The notes beneath the pieces are model-generated. The model had not been told where the DNA came from, did no database searches, and saw only the letters and a program-made list of their open reading frames with translations. The position numbers and the translations under genes are program-made. A DNA stretch of 64,000 nucleotides from Monocercomonoides exilis. Taxonomy: Eukaryota; Preaxostyla; Oxymonadida; Polymastigidae. Location of the stretch: assembly GCA_001643675.2 (NCBI GenBank), contig LSRY02000024.1, positions 250,001 through 314,000 on the forward strand, read 5' to 3'. How positions within the stretch are numbered: position 1 is the first letter of the stretch; every line of letters begins with the position of its first letter. Of this stretch, positions 24,891 through 35,685 are shown piece after piece.

Positions 24891-26488
24891 TTAGCAAAAA
24901 TAAACAAAACTTGGGTCAAATAGTCTTCGAATTTTTCTTTTTCCAAAACTTTGATCTGTAGAATTTTCTTCTTCGATGTTTTCCAAATCATCATGCAAAA
25001 TTCTTCGACAAACTCTTTTCTTCTTTGACTTAATTGGAAGAGTATCTTCAATGTTTTCTGTTTCATCTTCGGCTTCGGAACATTTCGCACTTGTTCGAAT
25101 AAATATATCTTCTTCCCACTTTTCTAAGAAATCCTCATTTGTGAGCAGTTTTCCGTAAAAATCAAAACGATTTGAATAAGTGGGCAAAGGAAAAGAAGAG
25201 TGTTTGGGTAATTTACGTAAAACTTGTCCTGAGGATTTAAACAAAACACCACTTGCATCAAATGCATTCTTTATTACTGATGGTGCGAATGCAGAATGAA
25301 GAGCTTGAGGAAGGATGTCTGCCAAAGCCTTTCTGTTGGAAGAAGCTGTTGAAGATTGAGGGATTTCTATTGATGAATTTAAAACCGATTTAAGAACAGT
25401 AAAAACACCTCTATCGAGAGGTTGTGAAATATGTGTTGTGTGAGGAACAAATGTGATAACATCCACATTCGATTCCATAAATTTTCTCCAAATTATAGGG
25501 TTTGCACGAGAGCTGTGCGAATCTACGAATAGCAAACATCTCTCTTCAGTCAATTTCATCCTTTTCTTTCTTTGTTATATTTCTGGAAGAAGAACGCGCA
25601 AAGAGTATCTTTCGAATAGAGAAAAGTTCATCCAACCGTTTGTATTGCTCCACACATCTAGCGAAGGAGACAGGAGAGGAGTTAACTCTTCCGGAACATT
25701 GGAACTTGGCCAAAGGACAATTGTGGGTAAAGAAAAGCCATCCGAGGCAACAGCAGCTACAAGCGTCGCGTTTCGCACCCTCGAAGGAGCAAGGCAATAG
25801 GCTGAAGGAGACTCTGAGGATGTTGCAACAAGTTTTTGTGAATTATCGGATAATCTCAGTGATATTTCATCCACATTAAAGATTAGCTCCCTTCGGTGTT
25901 TGAACTTTGAATGCAAATCATCAAGCATTTCGTACCAAGGTTTCAAAACGTCTTGACAAGATGCTGCAAGACGTTTTGAATCCAAAATTTTTGGCTTTTG
26001 TAATTTCAATTCGGGCTGATTTCGCAAGAAGGAATAAGCAGCTGATTTTGAAATTTCTTTTTTTGGTGAAGCATCTTCGAAAATCTCTGAATCTTCATCT
26101 TCAATCACATTTTCAATCTAGATAGAAACAAATAAATAGAAAATAAATATATTTTGCAAACCAATTCTTTTGTTTTTTTCACTGTTAGGTTTGTTCCACA
26201 CTTTGCTTCAATTTTTATAACGTCTGTAACAATTTCCTTTTTTTCCTTGCGCAGCAATGACGGTCTTCCTGCTTTGGCAACATCCCTTTCACTTTTTACA
26301 GCCTTCACTGCATGAATGAGAGTTTTTTTTGAAAATTCACCGAAGTTGGTTGCATCCACAAGCCTGGCTTTTCCGTCAATCAGAATTCGCGCCATTCTCT
26401 CGAGTCTATTTTCATAAATGCGATAGTTTATCGACGCCATTTCTGCTTGCATTTTTCTTTTTCCTTCTTCAGCTTTTTTTTTGATCAT
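24891..26488 (-). pseudogene. Pogo/Tigger-like transposase with one intron and one in-frame stop
   Basis: Exon 1 is 26488..26162 and exon 2 is 26117..24891. The 44-bp intron (donor GTTTGC, acceptor CTAG) is phase 0. The N-terminal 109 residues carry a helix-turn-helix-like region and a GRPSLLRKEKKEIV segment typical of CENP-B/pogo DNA-binding domains. The catalytic DDE_1-type core follows: first Asp in LIFNVDEISL, the WMNFSLFERY block, second Asp in LLFVDSHSSRANP, and third Asp in TTHISQPLDRGVF. A charged tail completes it. A single TAA (25575-25577) lies between ERYSLRVLLPEI and the second-Asp block, with the frame unchanged on either side. The other 517 or so codons are open, so inactivation looks recent. 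Reassignment of TAA is unlikely, because TAA ends other genes here. Confidence 0.85.
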
Positions 26489-26787
26489 AAAAAAACCAAT
26501 CAATTTTTTGGGTAATGATCAAAAAAAAAGTCCATTTTAAGCAGCCAGAAGACATTTCAAGTTTTGATATATGAAGTATTTACTTTTATTAATTTTTGTA
26601 TATTCAATTTGTTTTTAAAAAGAATTTGTCATGTTTTTTTCATACGATAATTTCACTAACATATTTAACTGTTGCCCCGAAATTAAATAAGCACATCTGT
26701 TCATCCGCTGATGATAAAAACAATTGTTTGTGCATATAATCTTTGTTTCTTATTGAAAATTATATCTTTCACAAAGAAATAGAAAAA

Positions 26788-26828
26788 AGGTGCCAATAAA
26801 AAAAAAAGTGCCAATAAAAACACTAACC
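26788..26828 (-). repeat. Right terminal inverted repeat of the pogo-like element
   Basis: Mirror of the left end, with the same double GGTGCCAATAAA motif, followed by the TA target duplication. Confidence 0.9.
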
Positions 26829-26830
26829 TA

Positions 26831-28319
26831 TATAAAAAGAGAAACATAAAATATTTTAAAGTATAAGAACGATGATAATACGCTTATATATATATAAGAA
26901 AATGAGAAAAAAATGTTTAAACATTATTTTTTGTGAACCAAAAACAGTTAATTAAAGAATCGAAGACGAAATAAAATAAACAAAAACAATTCAGAACAAA
27001 CTAGAAACCATCCTTTTTTTAATAAATAACATTTTCAGAGTTTTTAAAAAACGTTCAGTAAATTTAAGTTTTTCTAGGTTTTTTCGAAATAACTGGGTTA
27101 ATTTAAAATTCGTGGCTGAAACTTGAAATAACACTAATAATTTGAAATGACCGATTTATTTCACATTTTATCTAATATTTTTTTAAATAATGCTCAATTT
27201 GATTAATATTGAATTGGAAGTTAATCATTTTCGAATTATAAGTGTATTATTTTCGAATGAAAAGTTCAACAATTTTGAATGATGAATGGTGAAGAAATTT
27301 CCAGTATTCAATAATTTCATAAAGATAAATTTTGATGGAACAATTGAAAGAATTCTAGAAATAATTCGATATTTCAATAAGCCTGAAAATTAAACAATTT
27401 CGACTTATCAAAAACAAAAATACAGTGATGTTCGGTAATAATCACATTTGATTTTGAACGATTTTTTATAATAGTGAAAAATGATAAAACATTGGGAAAT
27501 ATTCAAATTTATTTGATGCACTTTAAAATGGGTTTATTTGCATTCTTGCTTATTCTAAAGGTGATTATAACCAGTCTTCACTAAAATAAAACTCGGAGAT
27601 CTGTTTCTTTTCTGTTGGAGATGGAAGTCACAGTTTTTTTCAAAACAATCTATTTTTGAATCCAAAATACCATTTTTGTAATAAAACATTATTATTGCTA
27701 TCTTCTTCCATTTGAACTTGTTTTTGCTCGTGTTCAATTTAAGAGATTGGCTGATTCTTTTGTAATGTCAACTCATTTTGTTATTCAGAAATTTATTTCT
27801 TTTTGTCTTTGGCAATACATTGAGAGCTTAGAAATAGACGCTTGCTATAGAAATTCATGAAAAAAAGTCAAGCCGATGAGTATCATTTGTTCACTTTTTC
27901 ATTCTTGTTCTTCCTCAAAAAAACGACAAATCCTTTATCTTCAAGAATAGACATTTCCTGTTTTCGAATTCTTCCAAAAAAGAATTCCTATTTTGTGAAA
28001 AAAATAAATTCAATTCCAAATTAAGGAAAAAAAAATTAAGTGAATATTGAGTTATTTCTTTCATTTTTCAATTATTAAAACAAACAATTTTCTGTTGGTT
28101 CGATCAGAAATAAAAATTTTGCTTTTCCAGCCTTAAACAGCCAATCCAAGTTATTTCATTGAGTTCTCTTTTGCATTCCATTTTATTAAGCAAAAACAAT
28201 TTGTGTTGAAACTTCTATTATTTCCTTTTGAAAAGTGACAAATGATGTTTGTATTTATCGATTATCATGTGAATTTTTGTTCCTCACTCATATTAATTGT
28301 ATTTTTTTTATTGAACAGA
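26831..28319. other. AT-rich intergenic region
   Basis: A short TA microsatellite lies near 26885. No coding frame is convincing. Confidence 0.6.
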
Positions 28320-29753
28320 ATGTATGCGTACGCTTATAATAAGTTAGTCTATGGATTTCAAGAGATATCAGCAACAGAAAAGTTTTTGAGTTTGCTCATT
28401 TTTTTCTATTTTTGTTAAATGATTAATCTTTTAAAAAATTGGAATTTATTGAAGAATATCTTAACGAGCTTGTATATTGTGATGAGGAGGGGCAGAAACA
28501 GGAAATCCTTGAAATGAACGAAATAATTGATGGAATGAATAATAAAGAATTTAATGCTGCTTTCACTAAAGGACTGTTCAACAAAGTGCATAGAATGATT
28601 GAAGAAAAGAAAATATCAATGACAATTGCAGTTGAGTTATTGAAGCACATTGGATATTGCAAAGTGCTGAAAAGAATTTGGTTCAGGGGTTTTGAAGAAT
28701 CTTCGCTGAATCAAAGATTCAAACAGATGATAATTGAAGAAGATAAGAAAAAAGAAGAAAGGAATGAAAAGCTTCTGACTGATCTTTGTGAATGCCATCT
28801 TTTGTTGAATAGGAGGGCTTCTTCGGAATTGTTTTCAATTTACGTACCCTATCTACTGAAAGTTGCGATGAACAAGGAGGAAAGCGAGGAGAATCAAAAA
28901 GAAGTGGAAATGGCTTTGCTGGCTTTGAGTAATGTTGACAGATTTTGCGTTTGAGCATTTCTTTTTCGTTTTTGATGTTATTGTTTTCTTTTCTTTTCTT
29001 TTTTGTTAGAGATTGGATGAAGAACTATATTTGAATGAGATCAAAGAAATTATTGAATATCATCAAGAGCATCACAACCTCACGCGACTTGCTTATCAGT
29101 CTGCTTGGCTGTTTTTAATGAATAGATTTTATTTCAATTACAGCGAGAGCAAAGTTATAGCGAATAAGCTGCATTTTATGAGAGAGATAACAAGAGAATT
29201 GAGTGAGTTGTCGAAATGTGTGGATTGGAAGAAGAGAAAAAAAGAGGTTAAAGAGAAAAGAAGAAGAGAAACGAAAGAAGTGTGTATGATCTGGAGATGG
29301 CTCGATGGAATTTTATATTTATTTCGCCCACCCAAATTGAGGAATGAAGAATATTCAGGGCTTATCAGCAGCATTGTTCAGGTATTTCGAGATGCGAAGG
29401 ATAATTGCGGAGATATTTGCGAAAAATGCATTTTCTGCATTCGAACAGCAGCAAAAAACAGAGCCGTGAAAGTTGATGATTTATTGAAAGGTGAGGCAAT
29501 TGATCTCATTTTGGAGGAGATTCAGAGACAAACATTGAATAACGAAATAACAAACCATGGCTTGAAATTTTTTGAATCTATTTCAATGCGGTTGAAAGAA
29601 GAAACGTACAATGAAATGGAAGAAGCGAAAAGAAAAGAGTTGAAAAGGAAAGTGTTGAAGAGCTTGAAGAAGAAGGATACGAAGACATCATCACAAGTTT
29701 TCATGAAAAATTTGATTTTCTCAACGAAGAATATCATGATGCATTTTCGTTGA
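28320..29753 (+). CDS. Family copy B: three-exon family protein, 3' frameshifted
   Basis: Exons 28320..28389, 28455..28948, 29010..29753 (435 residues). Introns are 65 and 61 bp with donors GTTTGC and GTTTGA and acceptors AAG and TTAG; phases 1 and 0 match copies C and D. Exon 2 is 494 bp, exactly as in copy C. It is rich in Glu/Lys helices (QKQEILEMNEIIDGMNNKEF). Exon 3 holds the family hallmark around HQEHHNLTRLAYQSAWLF and a KCVDWKK motif. No known domain. Near 29664-29670 one base is missing relative to the paralogues. The annotated frame ends KTSSQVFMKN...MMHFR, while the next frame reads EEEGYEDII and then LNISDYFVNI with TGA at the family's usual end (about 29779). The start ATG is the first in frame for exon 1 but is unproven. 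Confidence 0.7.
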
Positions 29754-30218
29754 ATATTTCTGATTATTTTGTGAATATCTGAAGAAATCAGATGCATTTC
29801 ACTTTGTAACTCAAAAATCAGATGAACTGTGAAATAGCAAACCAGTGTTCCTAATCCTCCATTATTTTGTTTTGAAATTATTAGCTTTGAAATCCTTGAG
29901 ATTTTTTTATCGAATGAGTTTTGCTTTCATCAAATTGTTTTTTTTTTCGGATTTGTTAATTTTTTCTTTCGCAGCACAAACAGAAAAATTCAGCAGGATT
30001 GATTCTTTTTCTATCGATTTTTTTTTTATTTCTGATTTCAAATTATATTCTTTTCAGATATTCTCATTTTTCTCGAAAATTCTTGATATTTTTTGAGAAA
30101 ACACTTTCATTTATTTTGCATATCATAATTCCTTTTTTTTTCGAGTGAATGAGCGTTTCACACAAAAAATAATAAAATGGAAATACAAAAAGATGAAGTG
30201 AATGTTTTTGCAGATTAA
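29754..30218. other. T-rich spacer between tail-to-tail family copies
   Basis: It contains the out-of-frame family C-terminus of copy B to about 29781, then T-rich DNA with no gene. Confidence 0.55.
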
Positions 30219-31627
30219 TTATAAATACACAAAATATTCTGGATAATTCTCAAACAAACTAAAATACCTAAATTCACCGAGACAAATGTAATGACACAGC
30301 CCAATGATGCAATCTTCGAATCCTTCTTCTTCCATCTTATCAAAAACCTTCCTTTTCGTTGCCTTTCTTTTCACCTCTTCGTTTTTATAGTCTTCCGCAT
30401 TTTTCAATCTTCTGAAATCTTCAAAAAGGCATTTCATGTGTCTCTCCAAAAAATAGTTATCCAACGTCGGCCCCTGCATCTCCTCCAAAATGAGATCAAC
30501 TGCTCCAATTTTCAGCAAGTCTTCATTTTCGACAACTCTGTTTTCTGCTGCACATCCCATGCAGAAAATACACTTGTCGCTAATTTCTCTATTATCATCC
30601 TTTGATGCTCGAAATACCTGAACAACGCTGCTGATAAGCCCAACGCACTCTTCATTCCGCAATCTCCAGTGGAAAAAGAATATTCCCAACGTTTGGAGCC
30701 ATCGAAATAAAAATAACTCTTCTTTGTTTTTTTTTTTTCTTTTTTCCTCTCCTTTTCCTCTCTTCCAATCCACGCATTTAATCAGCGCTTCCAACTCTTT
30801 TGTTGCATCTCTCGAAAAATGCAGCTCATTTTCAATTACTTCATCCAAACTTTTGTTAAAGTGAAATCGGTTCATTAAAAACTGCCAAGCAGACTGATAG
30901 GCAAGATGGGTCAGGTTGTGATGTTCTTGATGATATTTGATTATCTCTTTGATCTCATTCAAATACCATTCTTGTTTCACAGACTTTTTTAAAAAGAGGA
31001 TAAAAATATCAATGTTATCAAAAATGAAAAATAATGACTCATACTTTACAAATTTCAATGTAACTTAAAGCTAGCAACGCTATTTCCACTTCTTTCTGAG
31101 TCTCTTCGTTTTCATCTTTCTTCAATGCAACTTTCAGAAGGCAAGTCACAATTATTGAAAGTAATTCCGAAGAGATTTCATTGGAAAGCAAAACAGTGCA
31201 TTCACAAAGATCAATCAGAAGCTTTTCATTCCTTTCTTCTTTTTTCTTTTCTTCTTCAATAATCATCTGCTCGAATCTTTTGTTCAACGAAGAAGAATGA
31301 AATGCATAGCTTTGCGAGTGCATTAACACTTTGTGCTGCCCGACGCTCTTCAATAATAAAAACACACTTTCCATTGATATTTTCTCTTCTTCAATCATTT
31401 TGTCCGTTTTGTTGAACAATTTTAGTGTGAAAAATGATTCAAATTCTTCTTCATCCATCCCATCAACAATTTCATTCATTTCTTCGATTTTCTGTTTCTG
31501 CTCAGAGTCAGTGCAATGCTCTAATTCATGAAGCAATTCTGGAAAAAGTTTGTTGAGAGAAATTAAATCGTCAAGAATCCAAAAGCAAGAATGAGTGCAA
31601 ACCAATGATCTTTTCAGTGACGTCCAT
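30219..31627 (-). CDS. Family copy C: apparently intact three-exon family protein
   Basis: Exons 31627..31603, 31538..31045 and 30983..30219 (427 residues). Intron 1 (64 bp, GTTTGC to CCAG) is phase 1. Intron 2 (61 bp, GTATGA to AAAG) is phase 0. Exon 1 encodes only MDVTEKII plus one base, and an upstream in-frame TGA makes this ATG the first available. Exon 2 is Glu/Lys-rich and helical (HCTDSEQKQKIEEMNEIVDG, then KKKEERNEKLLIDLCECTVL). Exon 3 carries HQEHHNLTHLAYQSAWQFLM, KCVDWKRGK, and ends YPEYFVYL with TAA. Copies B and D end with TGA at the same place, so TAA is a true stop here. All family features are intact, so this is the best reference copy. Function unknown; no signal peptide or membrane span is seen. 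Confidence 0.8.
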
Positions 31628-32800
31628 TTCCTTCGTCTTTTTGCAAAATCCATCATTCGGAAGACATCAACATTTTTATCAACCCAAATGAAAAGAATAA
31701 TCGAGGCAGAGAAATAATGACAAATATAAAATTTACAAAACTATCTGGAAAATGTCTTTTCTCATACCATCCTTGAATGATTGTATTGGGCAACGTGTGA
31801 AAAAGAAAAAGAACACTTTATCCTTGTTTGTTTGCTGTTATGGATTCTTTGATCGATGAATGATCTTTGAACTCGAATGGAATTTTTTTTTCAAGATGAG
31901 AGTTGGAAGGAAAATATATCTTGCTAAATAAGCAATATAATTTTTGTGCGTTGGTACGAGACAGCGACGGAGGGGTATTGATGATGGAATTGGGCGAGAT
32001 GATTTTTATGAAAAGCATCTGTGAATAGAATACAGCAATTTCTGAATAGTTAAAAGGAAATATTTTAATGTTTGCATTTTATAATGCTCTTGTTTATTTT
32101 AAAGATGTTCCTATCAGTGGCCTTCTCAAAGTTCAGGAATCTGATAAATTTTAAAAATGGCCATTCTTTTGCTTTTCTGAGGAGAACATCAGAAGAGTGA
32201 TGGATGCTGAGATACAATCAGCAAATGAGAATTGCATATGTTTTACACGCAATTGGGAAAGGAGAAGAAAACAAATTCTATTTCAAAGCATTTGGTTGAG
32301 AGCGAAAAAGAAGAATGGAAACATTAATCAAGCACTCGGAAAGATTAAAATTCGAAGATATTTTTTTCAGAAAAAAAGTGGATGATAACATCAAAAGCAG
32401 AATATTTAAGGAGAAAAAAGGATGATGGAGAAAGGAGCACTGGGAAACAAGGGAAAAGGAGAATGACAGCACAGTGGTGACAATCTCTGCATTTGCGATA
32501 CGGAGGGCAGGTGTGTCCTTTTGAGGAATTTTCATAATCAATGCCTAACTTATTTTTATTTCATATCTTTTATTTTCATTCTTAACGACAGTTTTTATTT
32601 CTTTGAGCGTCATTCTTGAAGACAATCCATTTGAAGTTGTATTTATGTTGATTCATTTGTTTCTTCTCCTTCTCCTTCGATCTCTTCATTGACGAGATTT
32701 TTTTAATTTGACTGATGGAAAGAACGCCTTCTTCGTATTTGAGAATTTGTTGTTTGAATTGCTATCAAATTCTTGTGTTGCAACACACAATGAAACTGCT
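31628..32800. other. Upstream region of copy C, partly duplicated upstream of copy D
   Basis: No convincing gene. Positions 32071-32175 align with 37521-37625, and weaker similarity continues on both sides, so the duplicated unit included the 5' flank. Short open frames here (31818-32018 minus, 32197-32385 plus) are not supported. Confidence 0.5.
32071..32175. repeat. Duplicated flank upstream of family copy C
   Basis: Aligns with 37521-37625 upstream of copy D (shared GCATTTTAT, CTATC/CTAT, CTT(T)CC(A)AA(A)G, CAGGAAT and TGGCCA blocks in order). Confidence 0.6.
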
Positions 32801-33334
32801 GTCTGTTGCTGCTGTTGGCTATTATGATATTCGTATCTGTTCATTATGCCTTCATTTTCTTCAAATGGTCTTGTTCACATTTGTCGTTCAACTTCCTCCA
32901 AAAGAGCTCCACCCAACTCATTTCATTTCATTTTTCTCTCAGATTCTCTTTCTTCTTTCGTTCTTTCTTCAGATCTGCCGATGCAAAAATTCTGTTTGTG
33001 AAAGCAGTCATTGCGTTGAGTTCTTATTATTCAGCATTCACTTCTTCCTCCTCCTCCTCCTCTTCTTCTTCTTCTTTTATCTCTTCAGCCAACACAGAAA
33101 AATCCAATTTAAGTGAGTCTTCAATCTCCTTCATCGCTTCTATTGAATCTACTTCTTCTCATTCTTCTCCTTCTTTCTCTTTCTCTTTTCCTTCTTCTTC
33201 TTCTTCTCCTTCTTCTTCTCTTTCCTCTCTTTCCTCTTCTTCTCCTTCTTCTTCTTCTTCTTCATTTCCTTCCCCTTTTTAATCATCTTTCACCTCATAA
33301 TTTTTTTATTTCATCTTCATCTTCATCATCAGCG

Positions 33335-33900
33335 CCTGCAATTGACCCTTTGGATACGTCTGTGGTTGCAGCGTCATACACGTCGACAGCAGCGATGGAC
33401 AACATCCAAGGCGGCTGCGGATTGCGGTGCCTAAGGCAGCAGTAGTGTATGCAAATCATAGGAATTCTTTTCTGAGGGAGCAGCAGACGCTTCATGGATA
33501 TGTTGTGGATCGGTGGGAGGTGATGAATGGAAGTGTTGGGTGCGCGTACGATGTGGCGCTTTCGGTGATGCTTTCTGTTTTGCTGGTGGCTCCGCTTCCG
33601 TAGCTTGCAGCGTCGGTGGGCACGAAGCCAGAGGGAAAGCAGATCTTTGCAGCTGCAGATGTGAATGCATTCCCGTCGATCTACAATCTGTTTGACCCGT
33701 TGCTGCAGATATGGCGATCGCAACAGTGGAAGCGTGTGGTGGTGAAGCTGGACGAGGAAGTGATGGGGCGAGGGGTTGCAGTGTGTGAAGTGGGGGAGAT
33801 TGTGGAGAAGGGGCTGTATGTGGTGGGGCTGAGGATGGAGAATGTGGTTCTGTCACCAGCAGCGATTGCACTGGTGGTGCTGGAGGAGCGAGAAGAGGCA
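33335..33900 (+). repeat. Plus-strand member of an inverted duplicated segment
   Basis: Parallels minus-strand 20360-19770 (see that entry). Similarity is patchy at DNA level over about 560 bp. Confidence 0.6.
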
Positions 33901-34301
33901 GAGGAAGGAGGAGGAAATGAAGTGAATGGAGGGTATCCGGCAGAGCACAGAGGGTTTGTGGAAAGAATCAAAGAGAACAAGGGGAAGCTGGAAGAAGCGA
34001 TGGCGCCGCTGGTTGTGGAGGCGCTTGGGCTGAGCGGGCTGAGGTTTGTGAAGGCAGAGACTGAGGTGGGTGTAAGCAAGCAGCATCCAATGAAACCTGA
34101 AGTGTGCAGTTCTTCTCCATCCAATGGCATTCAACAGGAGAACAGAAGAGCAGCAGAAGAAGAAGCAGCAGATGGATCTTTGGGCATGACTTCAGATGGA
34201 AGTGCAGAGGAAGTGTGGAAAGATATCGAACAGGTGGAAATGTCGACGAATGGTTTGACGATGAATGGGAACAAGAACGAAAATGAAATTTTGCAGATAT
34301 G

Positions 34302-34382
34302 GAAGAAGAAGAAGAAGAAGAAGAAGAAGAAGAAGAAGAAGAAGAAGAAGAAGAAGAAGAAGAAGAAGAAGAAGAAGAAGAC
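34302..34382 (+). repeat. (AAG)n microsatellite
   Basis: About 27 uninterrupted AAG units. It encodes Lys, Glu or Arg depending on frame, so it cannot decide the frame of the surrounding relic. Confidence 0.95.
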
Positions 34383-34419
34383 GAAGAAGAAGGAGGAGGA
34401 GATTAGAAAATGGAAATGA

Positions 34420-35685
34420 GATTTGGATGAATTGAACGAAAAGTCAATGATGTGAAAAAAAATGCGAATGAAGAGCTGAGTTTGGTTTTTCAGTAATGAG
34501 TGATATGTTCCATTTCTTGACCGTTCCATTCAGAGGCCAAAGGATGAACTTTATTTGGAAGGTTTTTTTTGTTAGCCAATCTTGCTTCATTCAAAGCAAG
34601 AAAGGAGAATAGTCACAACAAACGACTCAGAAATTTTTGAGTTAAATTTATCAGAAGACAATCTGATATTTCCTCGGCCACAATCTCTTCTGTGCCAGTG
34701 ATGCATCCTCCAATCATTTCCATTATGCATTCTCACTTCCGTTCTCATCTTCAGGGAATCCATTGAATTTGATGAATATCCAAATAACATTCATCTGCAG
34801 CGCTTGCTGCAGCAAAAGCACAGCAATTGCCATTATTTTTCTTGGTTTCACACAAAAATTTCCATCATCATTTATTTTTGTTCAGAAAAATCTTTCATTT
34901 TTTTTCCATCTTGACTTTCATTCAGAAACAAATCATACACACGCTTGTCTGATTCATCTTCTTTTTTGCAGGCACACCAGCTTTGCAAGATCTTTTGCCT
35001 TCTTCCTCAAAAAATTCCACTTTCTTCAGTCCCTTCTCAATGAATAATTCATTTCACATGAAATTCATCGTTTCATTGTTTCATTCCTCCTTCCTTTTCA
35101 ATTCCAACACATTCAAGGGAAGAACAGAAATTGCTATCAAAAGTTATTGCGTATTCAACTTTTGAATTGAACAAGTTCATGAACTGCAGATGCCACAAAC
35201 GAATTAATGCAATCCGAGGAAACTGAACTGAAGAAGAATGATGAAATGAGTTAATGAAGAAATTTTTGTAAGAACATTTATTCACATTCTCAAAAAGTTA
35301 TTTCTTCGTCCGCTTCATTCCTTGCTTTCTTTATTCCTCTTGCTCATTCAAAATTGGCTGTGGATGAAATTTCCCATAAACAGTTGCATGAAACATTTGA
35401 AAAGAAAGAGCAAAGAAGAGACTTTTTAAGTTGATAAATAAAAAAGGGCAAATTTATTTTTGTTTCATGAAACTTGCTGAACAGACAAATCGCTTGAAAA
35501 AGAAGAAAATGAAAGTCATTTTAATTTTCTCTTTTTATCTTCATTTCATCAAAATAAAGTGAACGAAAAAGAATATTTTTGAATTAATTCTTTGATTTTT
35601 TATAGAATTACGAAATGACAAAAAAATAAAATAAAATAAATTAAATTTAATATTTGAGATCCAAAATAATAAATTTCCCATTTCC
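34420..35685. other. Intergenic region
   Basis: Mixed composition. Short open frames on both strands (for example 34763-35047 plus and 34790-34587 minus) lack family similarity or splice support. Nothing is recognised. Confidence 0.5.

Larger units (their letters stand above)
24812..26828 (-). mobile_element. Pogo-like Tc1/mariner-superfamily transposon, 2017 bp
   Basis: Perfect terminal inverted repeats (outermost bases GGTTAGTGTTTTTATTGG, left 24812-24832, right 26808-26828) are flanked by TA on both sides (24810-24811 and 26829-26830), the target-site duplication of this superfamily. Each end carries a second inner copy of TTTATTGGCACC, extending the similarity to about 40 bp. It contains a single minus-strand transposase gene with a 44-bp intron and a DDD catalytic core. 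One in-frame TAA interrupts it. Confidence 0.9.
32806..34419 (+). pseudogene. Broken Ser-rich/acidic gene, partner of the 20-kb inverted copy
   Basis: A first open part (32806-33111, ending in Ser runs) reaches a consensus donor GTGAGT at 33112. An acceptor TCATCAG lies before 33333 and leads to PAIDPLDTSVVAASYT. The frame then breaks at about 33410, where one base is missing relative to the inverted copy. It resumes as RRLRIAVPKAAVVYANHRNS, meets TAG at 33601, and continues as GTKPEGKQIFAAADVNAFPS to an acidic region (VLEEREEAEEG). It ends in a (AAG)n run (34302-34382). The codon choice (many C/G third bases) looks like former coding sequence. I do not recognise the product. An alternative is an active gene with introns I failed to place. 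Confidence 0.45.

Noticed and set aside
25575-25577. TAA in the transposase as a reassigned Gln codon
   Set aside because: TAA ends family copy C, PheRS alpha and SEC61 gamma at the expected protein ends, so the standard code fits better.
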